A DNA stretch of 5,944 nt from Burkholderiales bacterium (GTDB lineage Bacteria; Pseudomonadota; Gammaproteobacteria; Burkholderiales; Burkholderiaceae_C), in assembly GCA_947458895.1 (NCBI GenBank), contig CANHBY010000106.1:1-5944 (forward strand). The letters are read 5' to 3'. The notes under the pieces were generated by a model, which saw nothing but the letters and a program-made list of their open reading frames with translations, searched no databases and had not been told where the DNA came from. Positions 1 through 5,897 of the stretch are shown here, in pieces. How positions within the stretch are numbered: position 1 is the first letter of the stretch; each line of letters begins with the position of its first letter. Made by a program: the position numbers and the translations under genes.

Positions 1-1
1 C

Positions 2-160
2 TTGCTCTACCTCAAGCACAGCTTCAACCTCAGCGATGAGGAGGTCTGCTCCCGTTGGAGCGAGAACGTGCTGTGGCAATTTTTCAGCGGCATGGATTAC
101 TACGAGCATCGTTTGCCCTGCGACCCCACACAAATCGGCCGCTTCAGGCAAGCCCTGTAG
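2..160 (+). mobile_element. IS5-family transposase fragment (N-terminal part, broken at both ends)
   Basis: Translation from base 2 gives 52 residues without a start codon, ending at TAG 158-160. The text LKHSFNLSDEE, WSENVLWQFFSG, DYYEHRLPCD and IGRFRQAL is the conserved N-terminal region (DUF772) of IS5-family DDE transposases. The start lies outside the window. The catalytic DDE domain that should follow IGRFRQAL is absent: family resemblance stops within a codon or two of the TAG, and photolyase sequence on the other strand begins there. No terminal inverted repeat is visible at the junction, so this is a deletion or recombination scar rather than a clean IS end. It cannot be active as it stands. 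The family call is by memory of conserved motifs; the exact IS is not identified. Confidence 0.8.
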
Positions 161-578
161 TGAAGAAGTGTCGGTCTTCGCAGACTTGCAGCGTCAGACC
201 GGCTTCCTCGACACAGGTCTTGAGTTGCTGGAACACGCGCCAATCGCCCGGCGCGGTCATCACCACACGCTGCGGCGCTAGCTCTGCCAGATCGGCCTGC
301 AACTTGGCCCCGAGGCTGCCCAGATCTGCGGCAGCGCTGGTATCGTCGAGCCGGTGATAGAAAAGCGGTCGGCCCGCGTCGCGCAGCGCCTGCGCAAAGT
401 GACGCATGGCGCTCAAAAACAAGGTGATGCGCTGCTTGCTTGACCAGACGTGGGTGGACTCTTCCTGGGCTTCGGCCATCCACACAGCGTCTTGTGCGGC
501 GTCAAACCCGTCAAAAGCTGCTGCTTCCATGTCGAGCTGATCTCCCAGCACCAAGATCAGATGTCTTATGTGATGCAT
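144..578 (-). pseudogene. Cryptochrome/photolyase-related protein (DPRP family), 3'-truncated
   Basis: The protein opens MHHIRHLILVLGDQLD, the hallmark N-terminus of the deoxyribodipyrimidine photolyase-related family (iron-sulfur bacterial cryptochromes/photolyases of the PhrB/CryB type). Further family text follows: QKQ-like SSKQRITLFLSAMRHF, PLFYHRLDD and ending EDRHFF. Full-length members have about 500 residues, with FAD-binding and [4Fe-4S] cysteines in the C-terminal two thirds. Only about 140 remain here, so cofactor binding and repair activity must be lost. Family sequence ends after FTT near base 156, then a three-residue foreign tail and TGA (144-146) come from the transposase scrap. 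I prefer ATG 578: GAAGG sits five bases upstream and the protein then starts like its relatives. A TTG at 590 overlaps the ubiG stop as TTGA and is the alternative. It is last in the hip-coq7-ubiG run. Confidence 0.8.
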
Positions 579-586
579 GGTGGCCT

Positions 587-1327
587 TCAAGGGTGGTGCT
601 TGTGATGGGCACTGTGCGTGAAGGTGGCGATGTAGTTAACCTGCGTGTCCTTGCACCACGAGGCTTTGTGCACAAGCGGCACATAGCGCATGCCGCGCAG
701 ATCCCTTATCTGCAAGTTTGAGGCAACCAAAGCAGAACTCAACTCTTCGGGACGTACAAACATCGACCACTGGTGGGTGCCGCGCGGCAGAACCCGCAGC
801 AGGTATTCGGCTCCGATGATGGCAACTACAAAGCTCTTGAAGGTACGGTCGATGGTGTAGACAAACAGCATGCCGCCTGGTGCCAGGCAGGCAGCGGCAG
901 TGGCCAAAAATGCGGGCACGTCGCTCACGTGCTCGACCACCTCAAGCGCTAGCACCACATCAAAACGTTCTTGTGACGAAAGTATCTCGCTTGGCTCGCC
1001 CAGCCGATAGTCAACCGTGACGTTCTGCGATTGAGCGTGCAGGCGAGCAGCGGCGATATTACCCGGTGAAGCGTCCACTCCCACTACCTGCGCCCCCAGG
1101 CGAGCCAGCGCTTCTGACAGCAAGCCGCCGCCGCATCCCACGTCCAAAATGCGCAGCCCGCTCAGCTCGTTAGCGGGGTCTCGTCCCAAGTGCGAGGCGA
1201 TTTGAGCGACCACGTAGTCCAGCCGCAAGATGTTGACAACGTGTAGGGGCCGCATCGGCCCACGGCTGTCCCACCAGGTTGTACTCAAGCGGTTAAAGCG
1301 TTCGATTTCGGGTGCGATGGCGGTCAT
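587..1327 (-). CDS. ubiG: UbiG-type ubiquinone biosynthesis O-methyltransferase
   Basis: SAM-dependent class I methyltransferase of 246 residues, close to the usual ~240. UbiG methylates the ring hydroxyls at two steps of ubiquinone synthesis, at the cytoplasmic face of the membrane. Visible marks are WWD-x-x-GPMRPLH (residues 18-29), the SAM motif LDVGCGGG (61-68), the acidic D85 in VVGVDAS, VLALEVVEHV (125-134), LAPGG (148-152), the UbiG signature KSFVVAIIGAEYLL (164-177) with PRGTHQWS following, and a terminal NYIATF. The open frame extends 73 codons upstream of ATG 1327, but that stretch overlaps coq7 and is not UbiG-like. coq7 ends 25 bases before this start. The GPMRPLH form recalls alphaproteobacterial UbiG more than the beta form (typically a FRPLH variant), hinting at a second or acquired copy. 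The function call is firm at family level. Confidence 0.92.
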   Translation of the reverse strand: MTAIAPEIERFNRLSTTWWDSRGPMRPLHVVNILRLDYVVAQIASHLGRDPANELSGLRILDVGCGGGLLSEALARLGAQVVGVDASPGNIAAARLHAQSQNVTVDYRLGEPSEILSSQERFDVVLALEVVEHVSDVPAFLATAAACLAPGGMLFVYTIDRTFKSFVVAIIGAEYLLRVLPRGTHQWSMFVRPEELSSALVASNLQIRDLRGMRYVPLVHKASWCKDTQVNYIATFTHSAHHKHHP

Positions 1328-1352
1328 GCATGTGTCACTCAAATGTGGCGGA

Positions 1353-1931
1353 TCAATGCCACCGCAGCGCTTGAGCCAGCGCCCACCATGGGGCACCAGG
1401 CGCGCAGCACCCAACCTGATTGACCGGAGCCGCGTTGCGGTGAGCAACTTCGTCAGCCTGGCAATCGAGCAGGGTCTGGCGAAGATCACTGAGTGCAGGC
1501 TGCGAGGCCAGCGCACGCACCTGCTCTTCGTAGTGGAGGTCGACAAAGGTCTCTACGGCCTCGATCGTTGCGTAAACCGCCTTAGGGCCGAACAGTGCAG
1601 GCAGAGCGCCGGTGAGAAACCCTGCCAATCGCCACAATGACAACAGGCGGCTGTGTCGCGAAGAAGGTAGCCAAGCCGAGATGAGGCACAGATGCTTTTG
1701 TTCCGTGACCAAGTGATGCTCAGCAAAGGCCCGTAAAGCGGGATTGCGCGCAAATTGCAGCACTCCTTGATAAATACAGACCGCGCCTACCTCGCCTGCG
1801 TGGTCGGTCCGCAGATTAACAAACACCCAGGCAGGAAGGTTGTCTCCTGGAAGGAGCAGCGCGCAACCGGGGCTAACGCTTTGGACTCGGCCCGAACCTG
1901 TTAGAGGCATGGCGGCCGAGTCAGCCACCAT
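1353..1931 (-). CDS. coq7: Coq7-type demethoxyubiquinone hydroxylase (diiron)
   Basis: A 192-residue member of the Coq7 family, carboxylate-bridged diiron monooxygenases that add the C6 hydroxyl in the penultimate step of ubiquinone synthesis using O2. All six iron ligands can be placed: E47 in LRTDHAGE, E77 and H80 in EQKH, E127 in IEAVE, and E161 and H164 in DEVAH. The segment WRLAGFLTGALPALFG (100-115) is the hydrophobic membrane-associating stretch typical of the family. ATG 1931 is chosen because it overlaps the TGA of the upstream HiPIP gene as TGATG, pointing to translational coupling. An AAGG lies just upstream, three bases from the ATG. Another ATG in frame (1958) would push nine codons into hip. 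The next gene, ubiG, methylates the hydroxyl that Coq7 makes, so the pair covers the last two steps. The first ~35 residues are poorly conserved. Confidence 0.88.
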   Translation of the reverse strand: MVADSAAMPLTGSGRVQSVSPGCALLLPGDNLPAWVFVNLRTDHAGEVGAVCIYQGVLQFARNPALRAFAEHHLVTEQKHLCLISAWLPSSRHSRLLSLWRLAGFLTGALPALFGPKAVYATIEAVETFVDLHYEEQVRALASQPALSDLRQTLLDCQADEVAHRNAAPVNQVGCCAPGAPWWALAQALRWH

Positions 1932-2233
1932 CAGCCTTTTTTGACATAAGCATTGCACCAGCCTTTGCCGGCAACTTGCTTACCGGCAAACAACGGGCAA
2001 CCACCCCAGGCATCGCTGGATTTGCCCTGGTACAAGGCGCAGTTAGTGCAAATCTGGCCAGCGGCGTATTTGGGGAACTTTTTGGTGTCGGTCTTGGTGG
2101 CCTCTGCCACATAGCCCAAGGCCACAGACTGTGGATCTTTTTCGTCAAGTTTTGTCTGGGCACGGGCGGATGTGGCCAAAAGCGTTGTGCCTGCGGCCAG
2201 CGTCATGAAAAAGGTGCGTCGATTGTTGTTCAT
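1931..2233 (-). CDS. hip: High-potential iron-sulfur protein (HiPIP), Tat-exported
   Basis: Small periplasmic [4Fe-4S] electron carrier of 100 residues including its signal. The N-terminus NNRRTFFM, then a hydrophobic run (TLAAGTTLLA) and ARA at 23-25, is a twin-arginine signal peptide, as expected for a cofactor-loaded exported protein. The mature part has the HiPIP cysteine pattern: C62 and C65 (CTNC), C79 (GGCPLF) and C93 (GWCNAY), plus the conserved LGY with Y41 near the cluster. It resembles the short HiPIPs of Rhodoferax and Rhodocyclus. In those purple bacteria HiPIP carries electrons from cytochrome bc1 to the photosynthetic reaction centre or to oxidases. It is the first gene of the leftward run, and its stop overlaps the coq7 start. 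The ATG is preceded by GGGA about four bases away, a modest ribosome site. Confidence 0.95.
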   Translation of the reverse strand: MNNNRRTFFMTLAAGTTLLATSARAQTKLDEKDPQSVALGYVAEATKTDTKKFPKYAAGQICTNCALYQGKSSDAWGGCPLFAGKQVAGKGWCNAYVKKG

Positions 2234-2267
2234 GGGAATCCCGTTTTAAAACAAGCCAGGTAAATTT

Positions 2268-2329
2268 CAAGGAAGCGTCAAGGGCTTGCTTTCTTGGCGC
2301 TTGAAGACGTCAACAAATTCGGCGTCTTC
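2268..2329 (-). other. Two hairpins in the leader upstream of hip
   Basis: In the 260-base divergent gap, the hip side carries two inverted repeats. GAAGACG (2303-2309) pairs perfectly with CGTCTTC (2323-2329) across 13 bases. CAAGGAAGC (2268-2276) pairs with GCTTTCTTG (2288-2296) over nine positions with one G-U wobble. Both would sit in the 5' leader of hip mRNA if transcription starts left of about 2385. Neither has a U tract, so a simple terminator is unlikely. A role in RNA stability or protein binding is possible but not shown. Confidence 0.35.
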
Positions 2330-2393
2330 CCATCTGAAGCTTTACTGAACCAAGATTGAATTTGGCTGCCTCAAAAAAGACTATATTTACATA

Positions 2394-2424
2394 TTGAGTC
2401 GCATTTGAGTTTATCTTAACTCAA
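2394..2424. promoter_or_regulatory. Operator cluster A: TTGAGT repeats and 7-bp dyad
   Basis: TTGAGT occurs at 2394-2399 and again at 2405-2410, exactly 11 bases apart in the same orientation. The second copy, extended to TTGAGTT (2405-2411), forms a perfect inverted repeat with AACTCAA (2418-2424) around six bases. This lies between the divergent hip operon and the MerR-type regulator. Eleven-base direct repeats are the known operator geometry of CarH, a LitR-class relative, whose protomers bind side by side on DNA. I infer that the adjacent regulator binds here; the sequence itself shows only the repeats. Confidence 0.5.
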
Positions 2425-2472
2425 GAAAGCCTTGCACAAGCTGGTTTCCCTGAAAAATAGGAGCATAATCTA

Positions 2473-2489
2473 ACTCATAACCAACTCAA
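2473..2489. promoter_or_regulatory. Operator cluster B: ACTCA pair next to the regulator start
   Basis: ACTCAT (2473-2478) and ACTCAA (2484-2489) repeat with the same 11-base spacing seen in cluster A, in the opposite orientation. CATAAT (2464-2469) just upstream matches five of six bases of a -10 box for the rightward regulator gene, although no good -35 is seen (CTGGTT at 17 bases' spacing). If that -10 is used, the pair covers the transcription start, a position suited to autorepression. This is inferred from position only. Confidence 0.4.
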
Positions 2490-2499
2490 GCATTTGGCA

Positions 2500-3582
2500 A
2501 TGATCTCCACCAAGATTGGTTTTCAACCGCACGCACCGCAGCCAAACATGATGCAGCCGACCTTTAGAATCGGTGCGGTTGCGCGCATTGCGGGCATGCC
2601 CGTGGCGACTTTGCGCATTTGGGAGCAGCGCTACCAGGCGGTACGCCCGATCACCGCAGCATCTGGACACCGGCTTTACTCGTCGGCAGATGTTGAGCGA
2701 GCCACCTTGCTGCGCCGACTGACCGCGCAGGGCCATGCAATCAGCCTGCTGGCGGCACTCGAGACTGGACAGTTGCGCGAGATGATGCACGCGTCTGAAG
2801 TGGCCATAACAGCCAACCGGCCTAGAGCACAAAAGCAGTCACCCATGAGGGCTGTCGTGGTGGGGCAGGCCTTGGCGCGCCGACTGCAACGCTTGATCGA
2901 TCGCCAGCCCTTGGGAGCAGCGCCGCAGATGGTGGCGGTCTTTGATTCATTGGTCGAAGCAGCCGAAGCCGCGAAACATTCTGCCAATCCCGCCGTCGAC
3001 CTGCTGCTGTGGCAGGCCGCAAGTTTGCAGCCTAACGCAAGGCACGAACTGCGCGTTGCCCAGGACGCCTGGCGAGCCCCTGCTGCGGCAGTGGTGTACC
3101 GCTTTTCCAGTGCCGCTGGACGAGCGGAGTTAGCCCGTGCCGGGGCCGCAGTCTTGTACGAACCCGCAGATGACGATTCATTGGGTCAGTGGCTGGCAAC
3201 CTTGCATCGCTCCGAGACGCCGACGGATGAGATCGTCACAGCCCCCGACCTGACGATTCCCAGTGCAAAAACCCTTACACAACAAACCATATTACCTCCC
3301 CGGTTTGGCGATGCTGCATTGACACAATTTGCGGGGCTCTCGTCAGCAATGGCTTGTGAGTGCCCCAGCCACTTGGCAGAGTTACTGCTGCAAGTTTCCT
3401 ACTTTGAAACATACAGCGGCGAGTGCGCCAACAGGAGCGCAGCCGACGAGCAATTGCACGCTTACTTGCGGCAGGTTGCTGGTACCGCGCGCATGCTGTT
3501 CGAAAAAGCGCTCGAGCAAGTAGCCATCGCTGAAGGCCTGCCCCTGCCCCTGCCGCGGGTCCCCACGGCCTCTTTACTTTGA
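2500..3582 (+). CDS. MerR-family regulator, LitR/CarH-like without a cobalamin motif
   Basis: A 360-residue DNA-binding regulator. Residues 22-92 are a MerR winged helix-turn-helix: FRIGAVARIAGMPVATLRIWEQRY, GHRLYSSADV and LRRLTAQGHAI, with the TLRIWEQRY form typical of LitR/CarH/CarA proteins. Residues ~116-235 look like an alpha/beta domain where relatives bind B12, but no DxHxxG motif is present. The C-terminal ~80 residues carry a conserved block I recall from beta/gammaproteobacterial homologues: CECP (286-289), HLAELLLQVSYFETYSGEC and a helical LHAYLRQVAGTARMLFEKAL. Such B12-less proteins (for example class II LitR of Pseudomonas putida) control photolyase and light-response genes. It is divergent from hip-coq7-ubiG-photolyase, so those are likely targets. 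The start is uncertain: no good ribosome site precedes ATG 2500, TTG 2494 or ATG 2548/2551. Confidence 0.85.
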   Translation: MISTKIGFQPHAPQPNMMQPTFRIGAVARIAGMPVATLRIWEQRYQAVRPITAASGHRLYSSADVERATLLRRLTAQGHAISLLAALETGQLREMMHASEVAITANRPRAQKQSPMRAVVVGQALARRLQRLIDRQPLGAAPQMVAVFDSLVEAAEAAKHSANPAVDLLLWQAASLQPNARHELRVAQDAWRAPAAAVVYRFSSAAGRAELARAGAAVLYEPADDDSLGQWLATLHRSETPTDEIVTAPDLTIPSAKTLTQQTILPPRFGDAALTQFAGLSSAMACECPSHLAELLLQVSYFETYSGECANRSAADEQLHAYLRQVAGTARMLFEKALEQVAIAEGLPLPLPRVPTASLL

Positions 3583-3592
3583 GGTGTTCGGT

Positions 3593-3745
3593 ATGTCCCA
3601 CTCATTAGCAATACTGTCCACGGCGCTCTTGTTCGGCGGTATGACGCTGTACTCCTTTGGCTTTGCCGCTTTTTTATTCAAACCACTGCCAGCGCCTGCG
3701 GCTGGCGCTACGCTGCGCCTTGCGTTTCCCGCCACGTCACAGTAG
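3593..3745 (+). pseudogene. Truncated DUF4149/TMEM205-like membrane protein
   Basis: A 50-codon frame begins ten bases after the regulator stop, with GAGG (3581-3584) as ribosome site eight bases before the ATG. It encodes a hydrophobic segment, roughly residues 5-31 (LAILSTALLFGGMTLYSFGFAAFLF), then KPLPAP and ATLRLAFP. This reads like the first transmembrane helix and loop of DUF4149/TMEM205-type small membrane proteins, which continue after the FP with three more helices over about 140-150 residues. Here the likeness stops at FP (about base 3730) and TAG follows four codons later. The break therefore appears to be a deletion or rearrangement rather than a point stop. It was probably co-transcribed with the regulator. 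Family assignment from so short a piece is tentative; a genuine one-helix small protein is the alternative. Confidence 0.5.
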
Positions 3746-4055
3746 TTGACACCTTCATATTCAAAGGGGCTATGTCTTTAAAACAAAGTCATATCTCAGC
3801 CCCGATGCTGTGGATTGCCTTTAAACCGAATACGGCCCATCAAATGGGGCTTAATAATTTAGACCTGCCCCCTTTTTATGTTCAGGTCTCAGCGTGCCGC
3901 GTAGCACCTGTGACCAAAGGAGTCGATCAAGAGGTGCACAACTTTCGGCACAGCCTGCGCACCGCAGACCTCGTCTTTCAGCGCTGTGTGGCGCTGATTG
4001 CCATGAACTGCGCCACATCTTGGGTTGTTGAGGCAGATTGACGAGCGTGTTTCTC
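3746..4055. other. Intergenic stretch with no convincing gene
   Basis: About 310 bases between the DUF4149 fragment and the aceA control region. A frame from ATG 3772 runs 89 codons, with GGGG close before it, but the product has no recognisable motif and ordinary protein character is weak. Several inverted repeats are present: GGGGCT/AGCCCC (3766-3771/3798-3803), CCCAT/ATGGG (3836-3840/3844-3848), GGGGC/GCCCC (3846-3850/3867-3871, followed by C and five T), and AGACCTG/CAGGTCT (3861-3867/3883-3889). The stretch is probably remnant DNA from the rearrangement that cut the upstream gene. Confidence 0.4.
3846..3877 (+). terminator. Possible weak terminator with a competing hairpin
   Basis: GGGGC (3846-3850) can pair with GCCCC (3867-3871) over a 16-base loop, followed by C and TTTTT (3873-3877), a rudimentary intrinsic terminator for rightward transcripts from the regulator. 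A stronger 7-bp stem, AGACCTG/CAGGTCT (3861-3867/3883-3889), overlaps it at base 3867 and cannot form at the same time. The stem is short, so termination here is only a possibility. Confidence 0.25.
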
Positions 4056-4125
4056 ATCGCGATACTGTTCATTGTTGCGATGCCGCAATTGTTTTTGTTG
4101 TGCAGGGCGTGACTTCGCATTGCGA
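4056..4125. promoter_or_regulatory. Cluster of GCGA-type dyads upstream of aceA
   Basis: Three related symmetric sequences stand in 70 bases: ATCGCGAT (4056-4063), TTGCG-N4-CGCAA (4075-4088, perfect arms) and TCGCA-T-TGCGA (4115-4125). Each contains the GCGA core. They lie 134-203 bases before the aceA start, a position suited to an activator or upstream repressor. I do not know which protein binds. Glyoxylate-cycle genes in several bacteria are controlled by short-chain-fatty-acid regulators that read symmetric TTGC-type sites, but linking that to this organism is inference. Confidence 0.35.
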
Positions 4126-4168
4126 TAAAAAACATCCAAGTTGTTGATCTTTAAGGTGTTTGAATTTG

Positions 4169-4191
4169 GTCTTATATAAGACATAAGTCTT
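4169..4191. promoter_or_regulatory. aceA operator: three alternating GTCTT half-sites over a likely -10
   Basis: The 14-base stretch 4169-4182 is a perfect palindrome, GTCTT-ATAT-AAGAC. A further GTCTT at 4187-4191 makes a second dyad with the same AAGAC after another four-base spacer (ATAA), giving GTCTT-N4-AAGAC-N4-GTCTT. The AT core (TATATA, 4173-4178) could serve as the -10 box, with a weak TTTAAG (4150-4155) 17 bases before it, so a protein bound here would block the promoter. The half-site style is like that of GntR-family repressors of central carbon genes; the actual regulator is not in the window. Confidence 0.55.
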
Positions 4192-4258
4192 CTCAGTGGT
4201 GCTGTTCCTCGCTATGCTTTCTTCAACCGCTCACTCACTTTCCACACCAGGAGCCAGC

Positions 4259-5554
4259 ATGAACCCCATGAACCGTGATCAACAAGCCGCAGCCCTCGAA
4301 AAAGATTGGGCTGAAAATCCCCGCTGGAAGGGCATCACCCGCACCTACAGCGCCGCCGATGTGGTGCGTCTGCGGGGCTCAGTTCAAATTGAACACACCT
4401 TGGCCAAGCGAGGGTCCGAAAAGCTTTGGAACCTCCTTCATACCGAGCCCTTCGTCAATGCCCTGGGCGCACTGACTGGCAACCAGGCCATGCAGCAAGT
4501 CAAGGCTGGCCTCAAGGCGATTTATCTCAGCGGCTGGCAAGTGGCCGGTGACGCCAACGTGGCTGGCGAGATGTACCCTGATCAGTCGCTCTACCCGGCC
4601 AACTCGGTGCCGTCTGTGGTTCGCCGCATCAACAACACGTTTCAGCGCGCTGACCAAATTCAATGGTCTGAGGGTAAAAACGACACCGATTTTTTTGCGC
4701 CGATTGTGGCTGATGCCGAGGCCGGTTTTGGTGGTGTTCTCAACGCCTTCGAGTTGATGAAATCCATGATTGATGCAGGCGCATCAGGCGTGCACTTCGA
4801 GGACCAATTGGCTTCCGTCAAGAAGTGTGGCCACATGGGCGGCAAGGTTCTGGTGCCTACCCGCGAGGCGGTTGCCAAGTTGGTGGCTGCGCGCCTGGCA
4901 GCCGATGTGATGGGTGTGCCCACCCTTGTGGTGGCCCGTACCGATGCCGAGGCGGCTGACCTGGTCACCAGCGACATTGATGACAACGACAAATCCTTCA
5001 CCACCGGTGAGCGCACCGTTGAGGGCTTCTATCGCACCCGCAACGGCCTTGAGCAAGCCATCAGCCGTGGCTTGGCCTACGCTCCCTACGCCGACATGGT
5101 GTGGTGTGAAACCGGCAAGCCCGACCTGGCTTTTGCCAAGGCATTTGCTGAGGCTATTCGCGCCAAGTTCCCCGGCAAAATGCTCGCCTACAACTGCTCT
5201 CCCAGCTTTAACTGGAAGAAAAACCTGGACGATGCCACCATCGCCAAGTTCCAGCGTGAGCTGGGCGCCATGGGCTACAAATTCCAGTTCATCACGCTGG
5301 CGGGCTTCCACAGCCTGAACTACAGCATGTTCGACCTGGCTTACGGCTACGCTCGCCAAAACATGTCGGCTTTTGTGGAACTGCAAGAGCGCGAATTTGC
5401 TGCGGCTGAAAAGGGCTTCACCGCTGTCAAGCACCAGCGCGAAGTGGGAACGGGTTATTTTGATGCCGTCACCACCACCATCGAGCGCGATGCCTCCACC
5501 GCTGCGCTCAAGGGCTCTACCGAGGACGAACAGTTCTTCGATAAGCACCATTGA
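4259..5554 (+). CDS. aceA: Isocitrate lyase
   Basis: A 431-residue enzyme of the short (about 430-residue) bacterial class. It cleaves isocitrate to glyoxylate and succinate in the cytoplasm, the first step of the glyoxylate shunt used on acetate and fatty acids. The signature KKCGHMGGK spans 188-196, with catalytic C190. [10 protein letters not shown] (91-100), the metal-site region ADAEAGFGG (151-159), VHFEDQ (178-183), WCETGKPD (282-289), NCSPSFNW (312-319) and [12 protein letters not shown] (391-402) are all intact. ATG 4259 is chosen because AGGAG (4249-4253) sits five bases upstream and the protein then begins [17 protein letters not shown], like Burkholderiales relatives; the frame is open 21 codons further back without such support. 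No malate synthase gene is nearby. The palindromic operator at 4169-4191 implies carbon-source control. Confidence 0.97.
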   Translation: MNPMNRDQQAAALEKDWAENPRWKGITRTYSAADVVRLRGSVQIEHTLAKRGSEKLWNLLHTEPFVNALGALTGNQAMQQVKAGLKAIYLSGWQVAGDANVAGEMYPDQSLYPANSVPSVVRRINNTFQRADQIQWSEGKNDTDFFAPIVADAEAGFGGVLNAFELMKSMIDAGASGVHFEDQLASVKKCGHMGGKVLVPTREAVAKLVAARLAADVMGVPTLVVARTDAEAADLVTSDIDDNDKSFTTGERTVEGFYRTRNGLEQAISRGLAYAPYADMVWCETGKPDLAFAKAFAEAIRAKFPGKMLAYNCSPSFNWKKNLDDATIAKFQRELGAMGYKFQFITLAGFHSLNYSMFDLAYGYARQNMSAFVELQEREFAAAEKGFTAVKHQREVGTGYFDAVTTTIERDASTAALKGSTEDEQFFDKHH

Positions 5555-5565
5555 TCTTGAACATG

Positions 5566-5600
5566 CCCCACTCACCCTCGTCATCAGGGGGTGGGTGGGG
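5566..5600 (+). terminator. Strong hairpin just after aceA
   Basis: CCCCACTCACCC (5566-5577) pairs with GGGTGGGTGGGG (5589-5600) as a 12-bp stem with one U-G wobble and an 11-base loop, starting 12 bases after the aceA stop. No U tract follows (GCCTGTCG), so it may end transcription weakly or with help, or protect the mRNA 3' end. The G-rich right arm also has four G runs. Confidence 0.5.
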
Positions 5601-5897
5601 GCCTGTCGATCTAGGCTCGAGACGGATAGGACTCGGACCAAATTTAAAAGACGTGTGAGGATGGGTCATACCGGCAAGCCAGTCAACGTTTGGCTTCACG
5701 GATTGATGCTGCCTTCAAACGGCCGATTTTCGTAGCGGCGCCACGCCGCTTCCCAGCCCCCACATTCAGGGGCCTGCTGCTTGCCGCCCGAAGGGATCCC
5801 AGGTGAGAATACTCGGTTAAGTCAATGCTACCTCCGGCCTCAGGCCGCACGGTGTCCATTGAGTTGTGGGCCCGTTGTTTGCCGGAGAAGCGAAGTC
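5601..5897. other. Non-coding stretch with several small hairpins
   Basis: No recognisable protein is coded on either strand in these ~300 bases. Inverted repeats are frequent: AGCGGCG-CCA-CGCCGCT (5734-5750, seven pairs), GCCCC/GGGGC (5756-5760/5769-5773), a GGGATCCC palindrome (about 5794-5801) and CGGCC-TCA-GGCCG (5835-5847). They lead to a ribosome site and start codon at 5884-5900. A structured leader RNA or mobile-element boundary is possible, but nothing here matches a structured RNA that I recognise. Confidence 0.35.

Noticed and set aside
587..1327. Methyltransferase as RquA (rhodoquinone synthesis)
   Set aside because: The residues GPMRPLH, KSFVVAIIGAEYLL and PRGTHQWS are UbiG signatures; no RquA-specific pattern is seen.
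1328..1546. 73-codon N-terminal extension of the UbiG frame
   Set aside because: It overlaps coq7 in another frame, has no UbiG-like sequence, and the protein from ATG 1327 already has the normal UbiG length.
144..2233. HiPIP as direct electron donor to the photolyase
   Set aside because: HiPIP carries a Tat signal and acts in the periplasm, while photolyase works on DNA in the cytoplasm; the photolyase is also truncated.
2459..2463. AGGAG as ribosome site for the regulator
   Set aside because: No start codon lies within the proper distance downstream; the nearest in-frame starts are over 30 bases away.
3772..4041. 89-codon ORF on the plus strand
   Set aside because: It shows no motif or family likeness, sits in rearranged intergenic DNA, and its G-run is too close to the ATG to be a good ribosome site.
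4784..5641. 285-codon frame antisense to aceA
   Set aside because: It is a shadow of a conserved, high-GC enzyme gene; its translation has no family features.
5601..5897. Retron RNA or group II intron 5' region
   Set aside because: No GUGYG-type intron 5' end, no clear a1/a2 flanking repeat and no reverse transcriptase motif is visible within the window.
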